Source of the DNA: Zhengitettix transpicula
Lineage: Eukaryota > Arthropoda > Insecta > Orthoptera > Tetrigidae
Direction of reading: 5' to 3'
Assembly (NCBI GenBank): GCA_037074705.1
Contig: CM073593.1
Span: forward strand, 61,421,501 to 61,485,500
Length of the DNA stretch: 64,000 nt
Below, piece after piece: positions 24,401 to 35,868 of the stretch (the first letter of the stretch is position 1; each line of letters starts with the position of its first letter). Position numbers and translations under genes: made by a program. The notes below the pieces were generated by a model. That model made no database searches. It was not told where the DNA came from and was given only the letters and a program-made list of their open reading frames with translations.

Positions 24401-27400
24401 ACTGCTGTGAATTTTAATACCAGGTCAATGTAAGCCATCATATTCTTTTCAGGAATGGACGTTTGTCTGCCTGGCTTCATGTTCCTTAATTTTTTCATCA
24501 TTAACTTGAGTTTTCCCTACGAAATAGTCAGAGCTAGCTGGAGATAAATTTGTTTTAAGGTATACACTAAAAATAATCTTGATAATAAAACCTGTAACAA
24601 TAAAACTTACAATAAAAATAAAATTATAACAACAGTTTCAATAATAATTTAGATTAACATACTTACCTTGATCAACAATGGTTCTGTAGAATTCATAAAT
24701 CCAGTGGCATAGCCTAAATGTGGCCAATCAAGTTCATCTAGAAGGTGGTCAGTATAATTGTGAAGCACAGCCTGAAATTAAATTAACTTAATGTCATCAA
24801 GAGAGTAATTAATAAACATTGATGAAAGCAATTGTGTAAAGGTTTTTTGCTAACCTCCGATACAAGAATAGGATTCATCCAAGCTTCTGGAAAGTGGAAA
24901 TGAGCTGAAACGGAATCACCAATAACAATTAATCCTCGAGCACCTGTATTACCACACAGCTCTTCTTCATAAGATTCCCCTGTAGCATCATTTTTTCCCC
25001 ATATGCCATTACAGTTGTAGTCTGCTTCTATGTCTCCTTTTGTAGGTTTACGGCCAGGATAAGAATTAACATTCCAATCTTCACAATCTCGTCCTCGCCA
25101 GTGGTAACCTCTAGCGGTCTAAGCAACAACCATATTATTATTATTATTTAATGGCAGATCAAATAACTTAAATATTCATCTGAAATTAAAGCTATTATAG
25201 ATTTGAAGTAATTACATTTAATTTAAACTGTATTTTTTAAAATACTTATAATGGATAAATACTTACAGTAACAATACTGAAATGATCTCCATCTAAATCT
25301 ATAGCAGGTTCAATTTTGGTAACAGTATTGTTAAACAGGTCACATATTTGTTTGATTCCAGGCAAATGACAAACTGCATATCCTAATCTTCTTAAGCGAT
25401 GTTGAAAATACTTCAGCACGCCACCATTATGGAATGATTTTCCTAATTTCTGAAGTAAATGTGATGAAATTAATATAAATTTACAATTCTGAAAATATGT
25501 TTTAACAAAAAATTCACAAACAAACAACTACAGCTTTTCACACATAGGCATACATCGTAGATGTGTATATATCAAATTTACTGTTTAACAATAGTAATGA
25601 AATCTAATAAGAAAGTGACTACAATTGGCAAAGTTGTATTCCATTGTTTACAGTATATGGAATTATCAAAGAATGGATAAAATATCAGTATTTCAAAAAG
25701 TAGAAACTTATTGTCCTTTCTTATTTTTGTTTGAATAAATTCCACTACTACAGGTATTGAAATACTAAAAAATACTGTAGCCATTGTTTCAAAACCATTG
25801 CGAACAAATTTTCAAGCCACAAAAATTTACAACAGCACTGTGCTTTAACATCAACAGATCAGTTTACTATCTACTTAATTATCATTTTATTACATGTACA
25901 TACAAAATCAACAAGTACCAAGGAACATTGCTTTGGCTGAGTACATAAACAATCTTATAGTTGGAATATCTTATTGCTCATAGGTAATTGGAACAAATTT
26001 TTACTTTCTTGACCCAAAATCTAAAGATCACAGCAATTACATATGTATACATGATAGACAACATACATTATTAGAGAATTTGATTTATTAATTGAAATCA
26101 ATTATTTATTACACATAATAAACTATAAATATGCAGAATGGTTGGCTCTAAAATCTCCTTAATTCTATAATGGTGACGACAGAACCAGTTTTTGAAAACA
26201 GCTTACTACAGAATGAAATTCACAGCTGAAATCCTAAACAATTAACTGCTTTCTACGTAACTTGTGCATTATAAATAAAAAAGAATGCTATTGCAGATTA
26301 CCATAATTCAATTAATTAAATCCAAATTTTGAGCACCACAAACAAGGTTCAATAAAGTAATGCAAACTATTCATAAGGTTAAATATGCTTTGAGAATAAT
26401 TTCAATAAGAACCTTTACTTGATGAACAGTGTTTCTAAAATTGCCAGAAGGCCTTGGAAACAAATGGCAAAAACTTGAATCATTGTCAATATAGCAGACT
26501 CCAATACTATAGCAAAAAACATCTGGAGTAAAATACTTTGAAAGTTCACTGTAACAGAAAAATAACAAAATTAAAACTTTCAGATTAGGAAATAACAGAA
26601 GGAGCTTTAATAAAATTTCAGCCATACAGGCTATGAAATTAAAGTATCAGAATGGAAAAATCTCGATTTATACCTGGGTCTCCATCTTAATATGTGGGTG
26701 CTTTACCAACTAAGCTAGCCAAGTCAAGTACAGACTTCTCCATCATTCAGAAAGAACAGCAGAAGCTTCAATAAAAGCTCAATCACATAGGCTGAATTAA
26801 TTAATTCTGCTGTTGATCAATTCACGTTAATATCTATCTTCATTGAGCCCTAAAGTTAACCTATGAATATTGTGATATAGTAAATTGTAGGTGAAGCTGG
26901 TCTCTGCGGTATATGATGGGGAAGTCTTGTTCCAGGCTTGTAGTAGACTTTGATGCCTTAGTTGGTAAAGTACCCGCATACTAAGTGGGAGACCTGGGTT
27001 CAATTCCTGGCCCAGTCAAGATTTTTCCATCTTGATATTATCAAATTATGAACCATTTATATTAATGTTTAACATTTTAAACAAATCTAGTTGGTCAAAT
27101 AGCAGTTTGAAGTAATAAAATTTACATTATTGAATATACAGTTTAATTAGGTGCAAACTTTGATCAAATGTAATCAATGTAATTCACCTAAAAAACACTT
27201 CTTACCGGCTGTTCAGAATGGGTTCCACAGTTCGAACAAATTCATTGCAATATGCTACAGCTGGATTAGGTAACATTTTACACAATCGTAATGATGCTTC
27301 AAGCACTGTTTCGTTATGAATTTCAGCTAACTGATCAGCAATCCCAAAAGTAATTGTACAGGCTATATAAGAGATAGAACCAACAAACATTAACTTGATG

Positions 27401-28669
27401 CATTTAAATTCTAAATAACTAAAACTAAACATATGATAAAAACAAATACTTCTGAAAAATGAGTGAAGTGGAAAATCTTAAACTTAAAAAATATTTTGAG
27501 ATGAATTTCATTCCCAAAGATACATTATTTCCTTCTTTCCTGGATTATTGAATATCCCAATTCTTGTTGAACATCCCATGCAATGGTAAATAAAAATAAA
27601 TTACAATTAACAGTTTTTGCACGATGGATTCTTTGGACAAATACAACCCTTAACAGAGTATTTTCATTCTTTTACACAAAGTTGCACTGTAGGCTGTGAC
27701 GTCACAGAGTAGTAGAAATAGATATAAAACACAACGGGGTGGGTATTGGTAGAAGAGGGGGTATCATGTTGTTTGGAGCATCTCTCCACTACTTTAGCCC
27801 AACATTTATTCTTTATTGCTCTTCCAAAACCAGGCTGAAGTTTATATATGTATAGTATTTCAAAAAGTTGACTACTGCATCATGAGTTAAGAATAAATTT
27901 GAAGAGACAAGGTTGTGGCAGAATTAATGGTAAAACAATTTTGGTTTAAGAGTTTTTAGGTGCCATTAACATTACCAATTATATTTGAATAGTATTTCCA
28001 TAAATGTTAAGCATGGAAATGTTTAACACTGATAGTTTTGTCTAATTGGTGACTCATTCTATTATCCCACAGCAAGTTTAACTTGACCAATACACATTTC
28101 ACCACTGCAGAAGCTGAATATTTTCTGTATTGATGACATCCATTCCTCAATATCAGAGCGACTATAAAGCTTACGTTCGTAAACAGTGGTTGAAAGAAGA
28201 AACCTTGTAGCTATAATTATCTTCTGATCAAATAAAAATTGTAACGACATTGTAACAGCTTTATTCAACATTGAACCGAAACACTTTTAAGATTTAAAAC
28301 CTCCGATCGAAATAAATGTAAATAATAGATAAATCAACAGATTGCAGATTATTTTTGAGAGAATACAACTCACTTTTGAAACAAATTTTGGAACTGATAT
28401 TTAATTACTGCTTAAATTATGGCAGAGGTGACATAGAAGAAAGAACTGAAATGTATATCAGAAATTAATGCACGTTTGTAGTTATTTTAATAAATCACAC
28501 TAGAATGACATAATAAAATGTATGTCTTGTTATTATGATTTTCAACATTTAAAAAGTATATTATTTGACATGCATTACCTGCGCATGAAATTCCTCCATT
28601 TATACCTCTAGCTTTGGCAGAATGTAATATTAAAATAAACGGAATTAAAAATATTACTTTACAAAACAT
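19610..28669 (-). CDS. AOAH: Acyloxyacyl hydrolase (AOAH), complete, 11 exons
   Basis: Exons in transcript order: 28579-28669, 27206-27362, 26419-26548, 25267-25449, 24855-25118, 24667-24771, 23646-23839, 23406-23578, 21979-22097, 20584-20757, 19610-19738; all phases join, giving 572 residues, close to the vertebrate enzyme (about 575). A signal peptide (1 to about 20) precedes a saposin B domain with its spaced cysteines (C29, C32 ... FCHLFP). A linker leads to ARGYHWRGRDC and an SGNH/GDSL lipase domain: GDSVSAHF (catalytic Ser256), RNG (about 337), GND (370-371) and DSFHPNQ (Asp524, His527). It ends FGNQGGH. AOAH removes secondary acyl chains from the lipid A of lipopolysaccharide and acts on some phospholipids, in the secretory/lysosomal route. 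The exon 8 acceptor was chosen by frame and homology. Head-to-head with ETFRF1. Confidence 0.95.
21453..21490. repeat. (AT)n microsatellite
   Basis: Pure AT dinucleotide run ending in ACACACAC, in AOAH intron 9 about 55 bases before the 229-bp fold-back element. Confidence 0.9.
21546..21774. mobile_element. 229-bp fold-back (MITE-like) element in AOAH intron 9
   Basis: The 89-bp arm at 21546-21634 is repeated inverted at 21686-21774 with only four mismatches (85 of 89) around a 51-bp loop. The arm begins CACATTCAAACTTGGATAG and ends near ATATGCTCAGGTGA. No coding sequence is present. The outer ends are embedded in GT/AC-type bases with no unambiguous target duplication. In the primary AOAH transcript it would form a very stable hairpin. 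Confidence 0.8.
26650..26790 (-). mobile_element. tRNA-derived SINE, minus orientation, AOAH intron 2
   Basis: A box TAGCTTAGTTGG (minus; plus 26706-26717), degenerate box B, and a tail ending GAGATTTTTCCATTCTGA. It shares flanking sequence (ATGATGG-GAAGTCT... and ...GATTTTTCCATC) with the copy at 26905-27035 in the opposite orientation. Confidence 0.65.
26905..27035 (+). mobile_element. tRNA-derived SINE, plus orientation, AOAH intron 2
   Basis: Box A TGCCTTAGTTGG (26954-26965) and a perfect box B GGTTCAATTCC (26997-27007) are spaced as in tRNA genes. The surrounding sequence is not a tRNA fold and is shared with the inverted copy upstream, so this is a SINE rather than a tRNA gene. Confidence 0.7.
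28062..28260 (-). other. Open frame in AOAH intron 1, unassigned
   Basis: A 66-69 residue frame (containing RSDIEEWMSSIQKIF and FCSGEMCIGQ) lies on the AOAH sense strand between exons 1 and 2. Exon 1 joins exon 2 in frame and matches the saposin start without it, so it is not part of the canonical protein. It could be an alternative exon, a transposon remnant or chance. Confidence 0.25.
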
Positions 28670-28859
28670 TGTATAACGATTTGAGATAGATGCGATTTTG
28701 CAATATTATTAGTTCAAGGTTGAGAATAACTAAATTAACTGGTTTTAGGTGTCCATGACATATACATTTAATAAAATATTTAGTAAAATAAGATTTATTC
28801 AACAAAGTAAGTCATATCATTGTTAAGTTATGATAATTTATATAATTTTGTACTATACG

Positions 28860-29070
28860 CGGGATTTAAAGTGCGCTCACAGCGCTATGACAGTTATCTT
28901 GAGCAGAACAATATCTAAATATCAAGCTATCGATAACATCGACTGAAAACTAAGTCGAGAATCACGTGTTATGAAAACTTTTTTAGTATTTAGAAATTGA
29001 CGACTTATTTGGGTATGCGTAATAGATAGTTTTACTATACATCTACAAATTCTTTCAATCGATATCAGCG
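28860..29070. promoter_or_regulatory. Putative bidirectional promoter between AOAH and ETFRF1
   Basis: The 1.1 kb between the divergent AOAH and ETFRF1 start codons contains a perfect DRE motif TATCGATA (28928-28935), a CACGTG E-box (about 28972), a second ATCGAT (about 29058) and a local rise in CpG. DRE elements bound by DREF mark housekeeping promoters in Drosophila; use in this species is inferred. No TATA box is obvious. Confidence 0.4.
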
Positions 29071-29808
29071 ACTGTTAATAAATTACATTCTAGTATTATG
29101 TTGTCAAGACATGATCACATTACCTAATTAAGAAATGAGAGTTAATTTATTGTACCCAATTTAATTTAAACCGCTTAAAATTTTGGCATTGGTATTTAGC
29201 TTTAATATTCAAGGAAATAAAAATTTGGTCACAATTCTTTCAAATTTGGCTTCACTAATATTGTCGAATACAGTTGGGGATCCACAGAAATGATGCACAC
29301 AACACCACAAACATTTTATGTTAGCTTTTGAAGTGTGAAAATTTCCAAACAAAAGTATTATTACTTTGAAAGTTTAGTAATAAAAATTGACACTGTGGAG
29401 TGACAATCTTAACTGTACATATTCTGATTTTATTATTTCTTGAGGAAACTTATTTGCATAAGCATGAAGGGATGTTGTTGCAGTTATGTAGCTCACAAAA
29501 ACCAGTTCAGGGAATTTTTTTATCACAACAAATGTTATATCTCTAACCATGCAAAGCCCATTAAACATTTTTGTAGTTTATTCTGTATACATGATGTTCT
29601 GAGTTTGCTTTATCGTTACACAATAGTGAATTTCATTAACGAGGTGAAGTATTCCAGGAGAATTTTGTGAAGATGGCTGTCTCACTTAAGCTTTTCTGTA
29701 TTTCATAGATTCTAAGCCTGAAATAATGAGCAACATGAAAAATAAGTTAGTTTCATATAAGCCAGTTATTACTTTTGAGATTCTTTTTAATTTCAGTTAT
29801 AAATTTCC

Positions 29809-31291
29809 ATGTCGCAGCGATCAAGAGTTATTGAACTTTACAAAACAGTAAGTTACCTCTTTGGATTACACTGATATTAATTAAGAATACATTCAAATTT
29901 TTTATTGAGCTAATATTTCCATAGTACAGATAAATACGAATAAAAATTATATAAATTTTCATAGTTTCATTTATTTGTTTGTTCAAATATGTTTGATATG
30001 TATATTAATAATGCCTATTATTGTTATTGTAAAAATATTTAAGTCATATTGGGCTAATATCCAACATACGTAAATGGAAACGATTAAAATATCAGCCATC
30101 GTAAACCACTTTCCGACCATTTTCAAGTCGAATTCTTAAATAACTTTTTTTTGCGGAAACATATACTTACAAAGATAGGTTTAATTCCTCCCGTCATATT
30201 GATTGGAATATTTAACAATTTAAGTATAAAAATTGAATTGATGACCTCTAGTTGTTATAGTACCTGTCTAGTGAAATTGTATTTATTCATGTAGGTTTGT
30301 GTGCCTTTATTTACTGAAATCTTAGGACCTATGCCTTATGACAGCATTGGACAATATTATATAGTAATATTGGGGTTATCAAGGACTGTATAACTGAAGC
30401 GATGTGGGCATTTAATAAGAGTGATATTATTAAGCAGTTTTTGCAATTTATTGTCATTTAATGCTCAAAATATATAAGTAAAATTTAAATAGTTCAAAAT
30501 TACTTCATAATACAAAATATACTTGTACTTCTTGTTTTATCCATAAGACATTATAATATCTAAAAAGGTAATTCAAGAATTTTTAGCTGTTGGGGAATTA
30601 TTTGTGTTATTAATAAATTCTTAAAAAGTGTATGCCACAATTTAATTTTTGCACTAATTTAGCCTTGTGTAAATAATTGTTACATCTAAGGCTTAAAATA
30701 GTTTGTAATTGTGATAAAGGTGTTGAAGGTTTTATAGGATAAGTGTTTAGTAAATATTTTTTCATCAAACAATAACCAATTCAATATTCAGCATGCCAAA
30801 AAATATCAATGGTAAGGAATACAACCAAATTGGTTTGGGGATAATACATTAAAAAAACATTCAAATTTATCTAACAACATTTTTATTATTACTATTATAC
30901 TATATAAATAATAAAATTAGCTAAAAAGAAAAGAGGAAGTACAGTTACGTAACAAACTAAAGTAAGGCAAGAGAATCAAATGAAACAAGTAATTTTTTCC
31001 CATAAATTCTTATTTTATTTAAATGTTAAGACTATATAAATTGTTATACTTTATAATATATATGGCTAAATTTATTTTCAGCTCTTACATCTTGGACGAG
31101 AATATCCCAAAGGCTATGATTACTTCAGGACACGACTGAAGAAGGTTTTTATGAAGAATCGAGAAGTTGCCGACTCGGAGAAAATTGAATCAATGATTAG
31201 TCATGGTCAATTTGTTGTAAAGGAATTAGAGGCTCTGTATATGTTGAGAAAATATCGCACTCTTAAGAAGAGGTATTATGAGGAAAAATAG
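29809..31291 (+). CDS. ETFRF1: ETFRF1/LYRM5, mitochondrial LYR-motif protein
   Basis: Join 29809-29847 and 31082-31291 with a 1234-bp intron; 82 residues. The first coding exon is itself preceded by an acceptor (AG at 29795-29796), so an upstream non-coding exon is expected in the AOAH/ETFRF1 intergenic region. The sequence [20 protein letters not shown]...[13 protein letters not shown]...[18 protein letters not shown] is the compact three-helix LYR fold of LYRM5. ETFRF1 binds electron-transfer flavoprotein in the mitochondrial matrix and displaces its FAD, damping electron flow from fatty-acid and amino-acid oxidation. Its length is near that of the human protein. AATAAA occurs at 31438. Confidence 0.93.
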
Positions 31292-31437
31292 TCGTCATAA
31301 TTATTGCAAAGTATGTTACAGTTGCCTGTGATTTCAACAGAAGTAATTTTTAATTAATTACATTGTACCTGTTTATGTAAACACATTCAGAGTTTTATAC
31401 CCATAATATATTTTTGTAGACTATTTCTTAATTAAAT

Positions 31438-31443
31438 AATAAA
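31438..31443 (+). terminator. Poly(A) signal AATAAA, ETFRF1
   Basis: Canonical signal about 147 bases after the TAG stop, in an AT-rich 3' UTR. Confidence 0.5.
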
Positions 31444-31499
31444 TTATAGATGTTTTTCTTTGTTATTAGCTTTTTAATGCCTGATATGTAAATTTAGAG

Positions 31500-34110
31500 A
31501 TTTACAGAAGCGGGATTGGGCATATAAACAATTCTTGTATTCCGAAGGAAGGCCCTACAGCATTCAGGAAAATACTTTATAGAAGTAATTGCACATTATA
31601 CTTTCTACTCATATCCACAAAATGTCATGTAAGTAAAATTAATTTTGATGACGAGGTCATTAAATTAAAAATTGTTGAAAAATACTGATGTAGCCTATGG
31701 TATTAAGACATGATTGTCAACTCTGTAAATTAGACGGCATTATGGATAAACTATAATAATTAAATACCAAGTGAATTGGCATGCTTAAATAACTCTTTGT
31801 ATGGAAAAATGTCTAGGCTCATTAATACGAGCCTGACGCCAACGTAGTAACACCGGAGACTATCATTCATATGATGCTGGAATGCGGTGACGGTGTACAC
31901 TGAAAGGAACATCAGGATTCAGAATCACGATGACGACGAGCTTGACAGGCAGAATGAATGAACAATGACGAGAAACTGTGAGGCAAATTAGAATCGACTC
32001 CGCACTGAACGCGGTCCCGGGGCGGAAATCAAGTCGATTGGAAAGGGTTTCGTGGTTTTAGTGAGTAAGAGTCTCACACTACCCGAGAGGTGCGGACCCC
32101 TCTCAGGTGTCCATGAACCCCCTCCCCGCAGTTATGAATTAAACAGAGTTAATGCAATTGACCATAGTGATCGAACGAGCAAATTAAGACTGGAAATCGT
32201 ATTCCACTCTCGAGTACAGCAGTGTTTTATAAGTGCCCTAAATGGCTGCCTTCCCAATTTTCTCCTTAAAAAATGTAAATGAGAATAGTTTCTTTTCAGA
32301 AACGATCTCCTGGTCTTCCGTGACTAGTAATTTCAAAGGCATTGGTTGCAGGATAATGCTCATTTTGATGTAATATACAAAGTAGACAACGCCAACAACA
32401 TTTCTAACTGATAATATGCAACATTGGAGTTTCAATGACAGTAATTCCAATTCTCTCGTTTCGTTTATTGAGCGCAGAGACGTCCAAGTGGTTACCACAC
32501 GATTGAGACAAGAACCATAGACGCTTTTGTTCTGTGCACGCTCTTTCAGACCTGATGAGACGCGTGCTCTATCTCTCGTTTCCTCGCCAGTTCTGCAGTC
32601 AATTTGTTCTCAGGACTGACATTTGTAAAGGACAGAATAAAGTGGAAAGGACAGTGACACTGCGCAACACGCTTGATTTGCATTGAGTTACATTCCCACT
32701 GGAATACTATAAATGTGGGAATGAAATTTGGAATATAATGGAAAACAGTTACATTTGTTTTCAGATCTCGGATAAATTTCTATCATGGGAAATTCTATTC
32801 TTTCCTCCAATGCAGCGTCGGGAAAATGCAGCAAATATATTTAATAAATAAGAATGTTATCTAAACGTACGGGAATTAAGAATACAAAATGAACAAGACT
32901 TCTTGGTATCTCAGAAAATAATTCGCTTACTTAATAATTAAACTATAATTTGACTACGACTTTACAGTAGTTGCAGTCTCAATATTTTAAACATCGGATT
33001 ACCTTTCACAATAGAAATTTTGGAATGAAAAATGATAATTTTTTCATTTATTGTAGAATAAAAGAATAAAAACGCTTTCCGTAATGATTCAAAGTATGTT
33101 TGAGTCTCGAAATTATCAAAAAGAACTATACGAACTAAGAGGTTTCTTCAAGAAATTGCCGATGATGGAAACGACACAGTGTAATTACATGCCAGTGTAA
33201 TTATTGCGAAACTTTCTTCTTGACACAGGCCTTAGGCGCCGTCCTTTAATCAGACAATCATTAGCGCCTGCTACACGTGTTCTCGACAACAAAGGGAAGC
33301 AAACAAGACAGCGAGTACATGACATATTTTACGAACTGCAGCTTCTTCTTTGCCCACTTTTATAAGATGCCTTAGACGCGTCAGATGTCTGTGTACACCA
33401 ATTTTTGACATTGGATTTAGTGAGACCTCACCCATGTTATATTCTGTATTCTATTCTCTCTTCAATTATAAGATCTGTAGGAATTTAACTTTTCCACCCA
33501 GTTACACGTTTCAAAATATCAATACACATCAATTTCTAAAAAAAAAAATTTGTTCTCAGCGAAAAACGACGATGAAAGTAAAAAAGGTGTATAGTGATAA
33601 TATCAAAACGACATAATCTCCGAAAATATAAGTGCAGGTTAAGAGCAATAAAAATGGTTCATAATAACAAGTATAAATATGCGAAGAATATAGATATAAA
33701 ATTTGGCAAGTCAGATCATCATCCAATAGAATTTGAAGGTTACTACTATATGAATCAGTATTCAATAAAATTAGAAGGCTACTCTGAAGTAGGAACATTT
33801 TTTTTACATCTCCAAAATATAATCCTGGAACACTATTCGGTGTTTCTGTAAGGAATTGCATGTTGAAGAAAAATGTCACTGAACGACTGAAAGCTTTTGG
33901 AATTTTGAAAGTAAGGTATGTTGACAGGTCAACTCGTCATGACGTATTGAAAATTACAGGAAATGAGAATTAAACGATTAATACGAGTGAAATAAGAAAT
34001 GGGCCATTTCAAGTGGGAAGAAACGAAATTTTCAAAAGTGTAAAATAAGTACTTCCAGGTTGCATAACTTCGAAGATTGTAGTCAAACTTGCAGTTCGAT
34101 TGAGCTATTT
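31500..34110. other. Gene-poor stretch with a GC-richer patch at 31.8-32.7 kb
   Basis: I see no supported gene. The 31830-32700 patch is richer in G+C and CpG and contains CTCACACTACCCGAGAGGTG and GAGAGAG-like segments that look like decayed transposon sequence. The remainder is AT-rich. Confidence 0.35.
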
Positions 34111-34124
34111 CGAGATAAAATTAT

Positions 34125-34562
34125 GGCAGCCAGCACCTACATGCCGAGGCACCTCGGTGTGTTTTGAGAGGTGTATGTTCCGGGGTCGCAGACCTTGGGC
34201 ATTCGGTAAGAGTTGTCCGCTATTCCTATTGGAATAGTCGGCCAGATGCCTCCTCAACTGGTCAAGGAACGGCGAGAGGAAAGCTGCTACCCCACTGCAA
34301 ACCACTCTCCCGTCATCGGAAGGGCGTGGGAAAAGTACCAAATGCCCGACCTACTTGGTGCAGGTTTTCCTGCATCACTTTTAGGCGAATTGCCGGATAG
34401 GATCCTTAAACCATAGCCCGGGGGCCCTAGTTAACCTTTGGCTACCTTGCTCTACCTTTTCGCATCCATCGCATCCATCCTTTCACTCCTTTTCGTATGC
34501 TATAAGAGGGGAGTTGCCACTATGTGGATTAACCCTATACATAGCCTGTCTACACCTACAAA
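34125..34562 (-). mobile_element. GC-rich dispersed repeat, copy 1
   Basis: On the minus strand it begins GTGTAGACAGGCTATG, passes AGTGGCAACTCCCCTCTTA, TAACTAGGGCCCCCGGGCTA and GGTAGGTCGGGCATTTGGTA, then GTTCCGGGGTC-type sequence, and ends near TGCCGAGGCACC. The same order occurs in copies at 43937, 59600 and 60136. Frames are open over short stretches but no protein family is recognisable. Confidence 0.7.
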
Positions 34563-34639
34563 AAAATTTGATCATACAATGACTAATAGATGGCTTAGGC
34601 GAATTACACTGCAGAATAGCCAGGAGTAGGAACAAACTT

Positions 34640-35600
34640 TTTTTTATAATATGGCTTCGGTCATTTATGTTTTTTTATACATATTTCTGTTAAAGAATTC
34701 AACAGCATAACTTTTAAATTCATATGTAATATTTGGCAACCAATATTTTCTCAAAAAAAAATATTTACTCAAAACAAATGAATCCTCACACTTCACACTT
34801 TTCGTTGATGATTAAATACACATCATGTAATTGTATTTGAGGACTAACTAAACAGATGTTTTAGACTGTTTAAGAAATGACGTGGGACTGTAGACATACG
34901 AGTATATTACTGGAACTGTGCATCTCTGCTTCCATAGAGATTTCTTTGAAGCTCCATTGAATTATTCATGAATAGCAGACGGGGCGGCGTTGCATTTGGC
35001 GGCCTGCTGTGTTGGACGCGCATACATTGGTTGGACGTAAGGTCTATCTGCATTGATTCAAGAAATTTTTTTTACCGTGTTTACATCCATTGGAAAAATA
35101 AAAACTCTAGTCATTTCATGAGATTGCATAAATATATAAATTTAACATAAAATGAAACATCAAAACAACGGAAGAAGACACCAGAATGTAAAATTAAAGC
35201 CATGAAATTAAGTACGACTAAACAGATTTGAAGTAAAATATTTACTCGGAAAAGCGAATTAATTTATTCGTAAAACATGCATTTAATTCCTAGTTGGGCT
35301 ACAGTTCCAAATGAATTGGAAAAAATAATAGAACGGCGGTAGTGAGAACTTGTTACGACAGAAGGACAAAGATTGCTCTAAGTTGGAATTTACGAAATCA
35401 TAAGCGAACTCGAGGGCGACTATTTTGTAGGTGGGACAGAGATATTTATAAGAGTGACAGGGGCTGAGTGTTATGATACATGCAGCGTAATTTAGTGAAC
35501 GATGGTGACGAGAAAAACTAGTTGTCAGCAGATAAGTATGGTAAAAGTGTAAGTAAGGATGATAATCATACATATACAAGTAAAGTAATAGATATGCATT
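34640..35600. other. AT-rich intergenic stretch
   Basis: I see no supported gene or repeat here. A short frame near 34968-35150 is not recognisable. Confidence 0.35.
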
Positions 35601-35604
35601 TCAA

Positions 35605-35825
35605 CTTATAAATAAATAAACAACAGCCAATTTGAAGTCAGAAAAAAGATATTTATTTCTGGAAAATTAAACTACGTTTCGTCGCTAACTTTGTGACCTC
35701 TTCAGGTTGAATTTTAATAAAATTTTGATAGTCAGGTCATTCTCCCTTGACTGTGGTTGCCGAAATGCCACAAATAAATATCTTTTTTCTGACTTCAAAT
35801 TGGCTGTTGTTTATTTATTTATAAG
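35605..35825. mobile_element. 221-bp fold-back element with perfect 54-bp inverted repeats
   Basis: The arms 35605-35658 and 35772-35825 are exact inverted copies (starting CTTATAAATAAATAAACAAC). On the minus strand the loop carries CCTGAAGAGGTC, then GACGAAACGT (plus 35674-35706), which folds as CTGAAGA-N-stem-loop-stem-GAAACG. Perfect arms indicate recent insertion. It sits 43 bases left of a solo LTR. No clear target duplication was found. Confidence 0.85.
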
Positions 35826-35845
35826 ATGTCTCAATATTCAGAATA

Positions 35846-35868
35846 TATATATATATATATATATATAT
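35846..35868. repeat. (AT)n tract at the left edge of solo LTR 1
   Basis: Pure AT run immediately before the TG end of the LTR-like element. Confidence 0.85.

Noticed and set aside
26905..27035. Genuine tRNA gene
   Set aside because: Box A and B are present, but no cloverleaf or anticodon arm forms, and the sequence is shared with an inverted copy, so it is a SINE.
32545..32580. CTGATGAGACG as a hammerhead core
   Set aside because: No GAAA follows a pairing stem at the right distance; it is a chance match.
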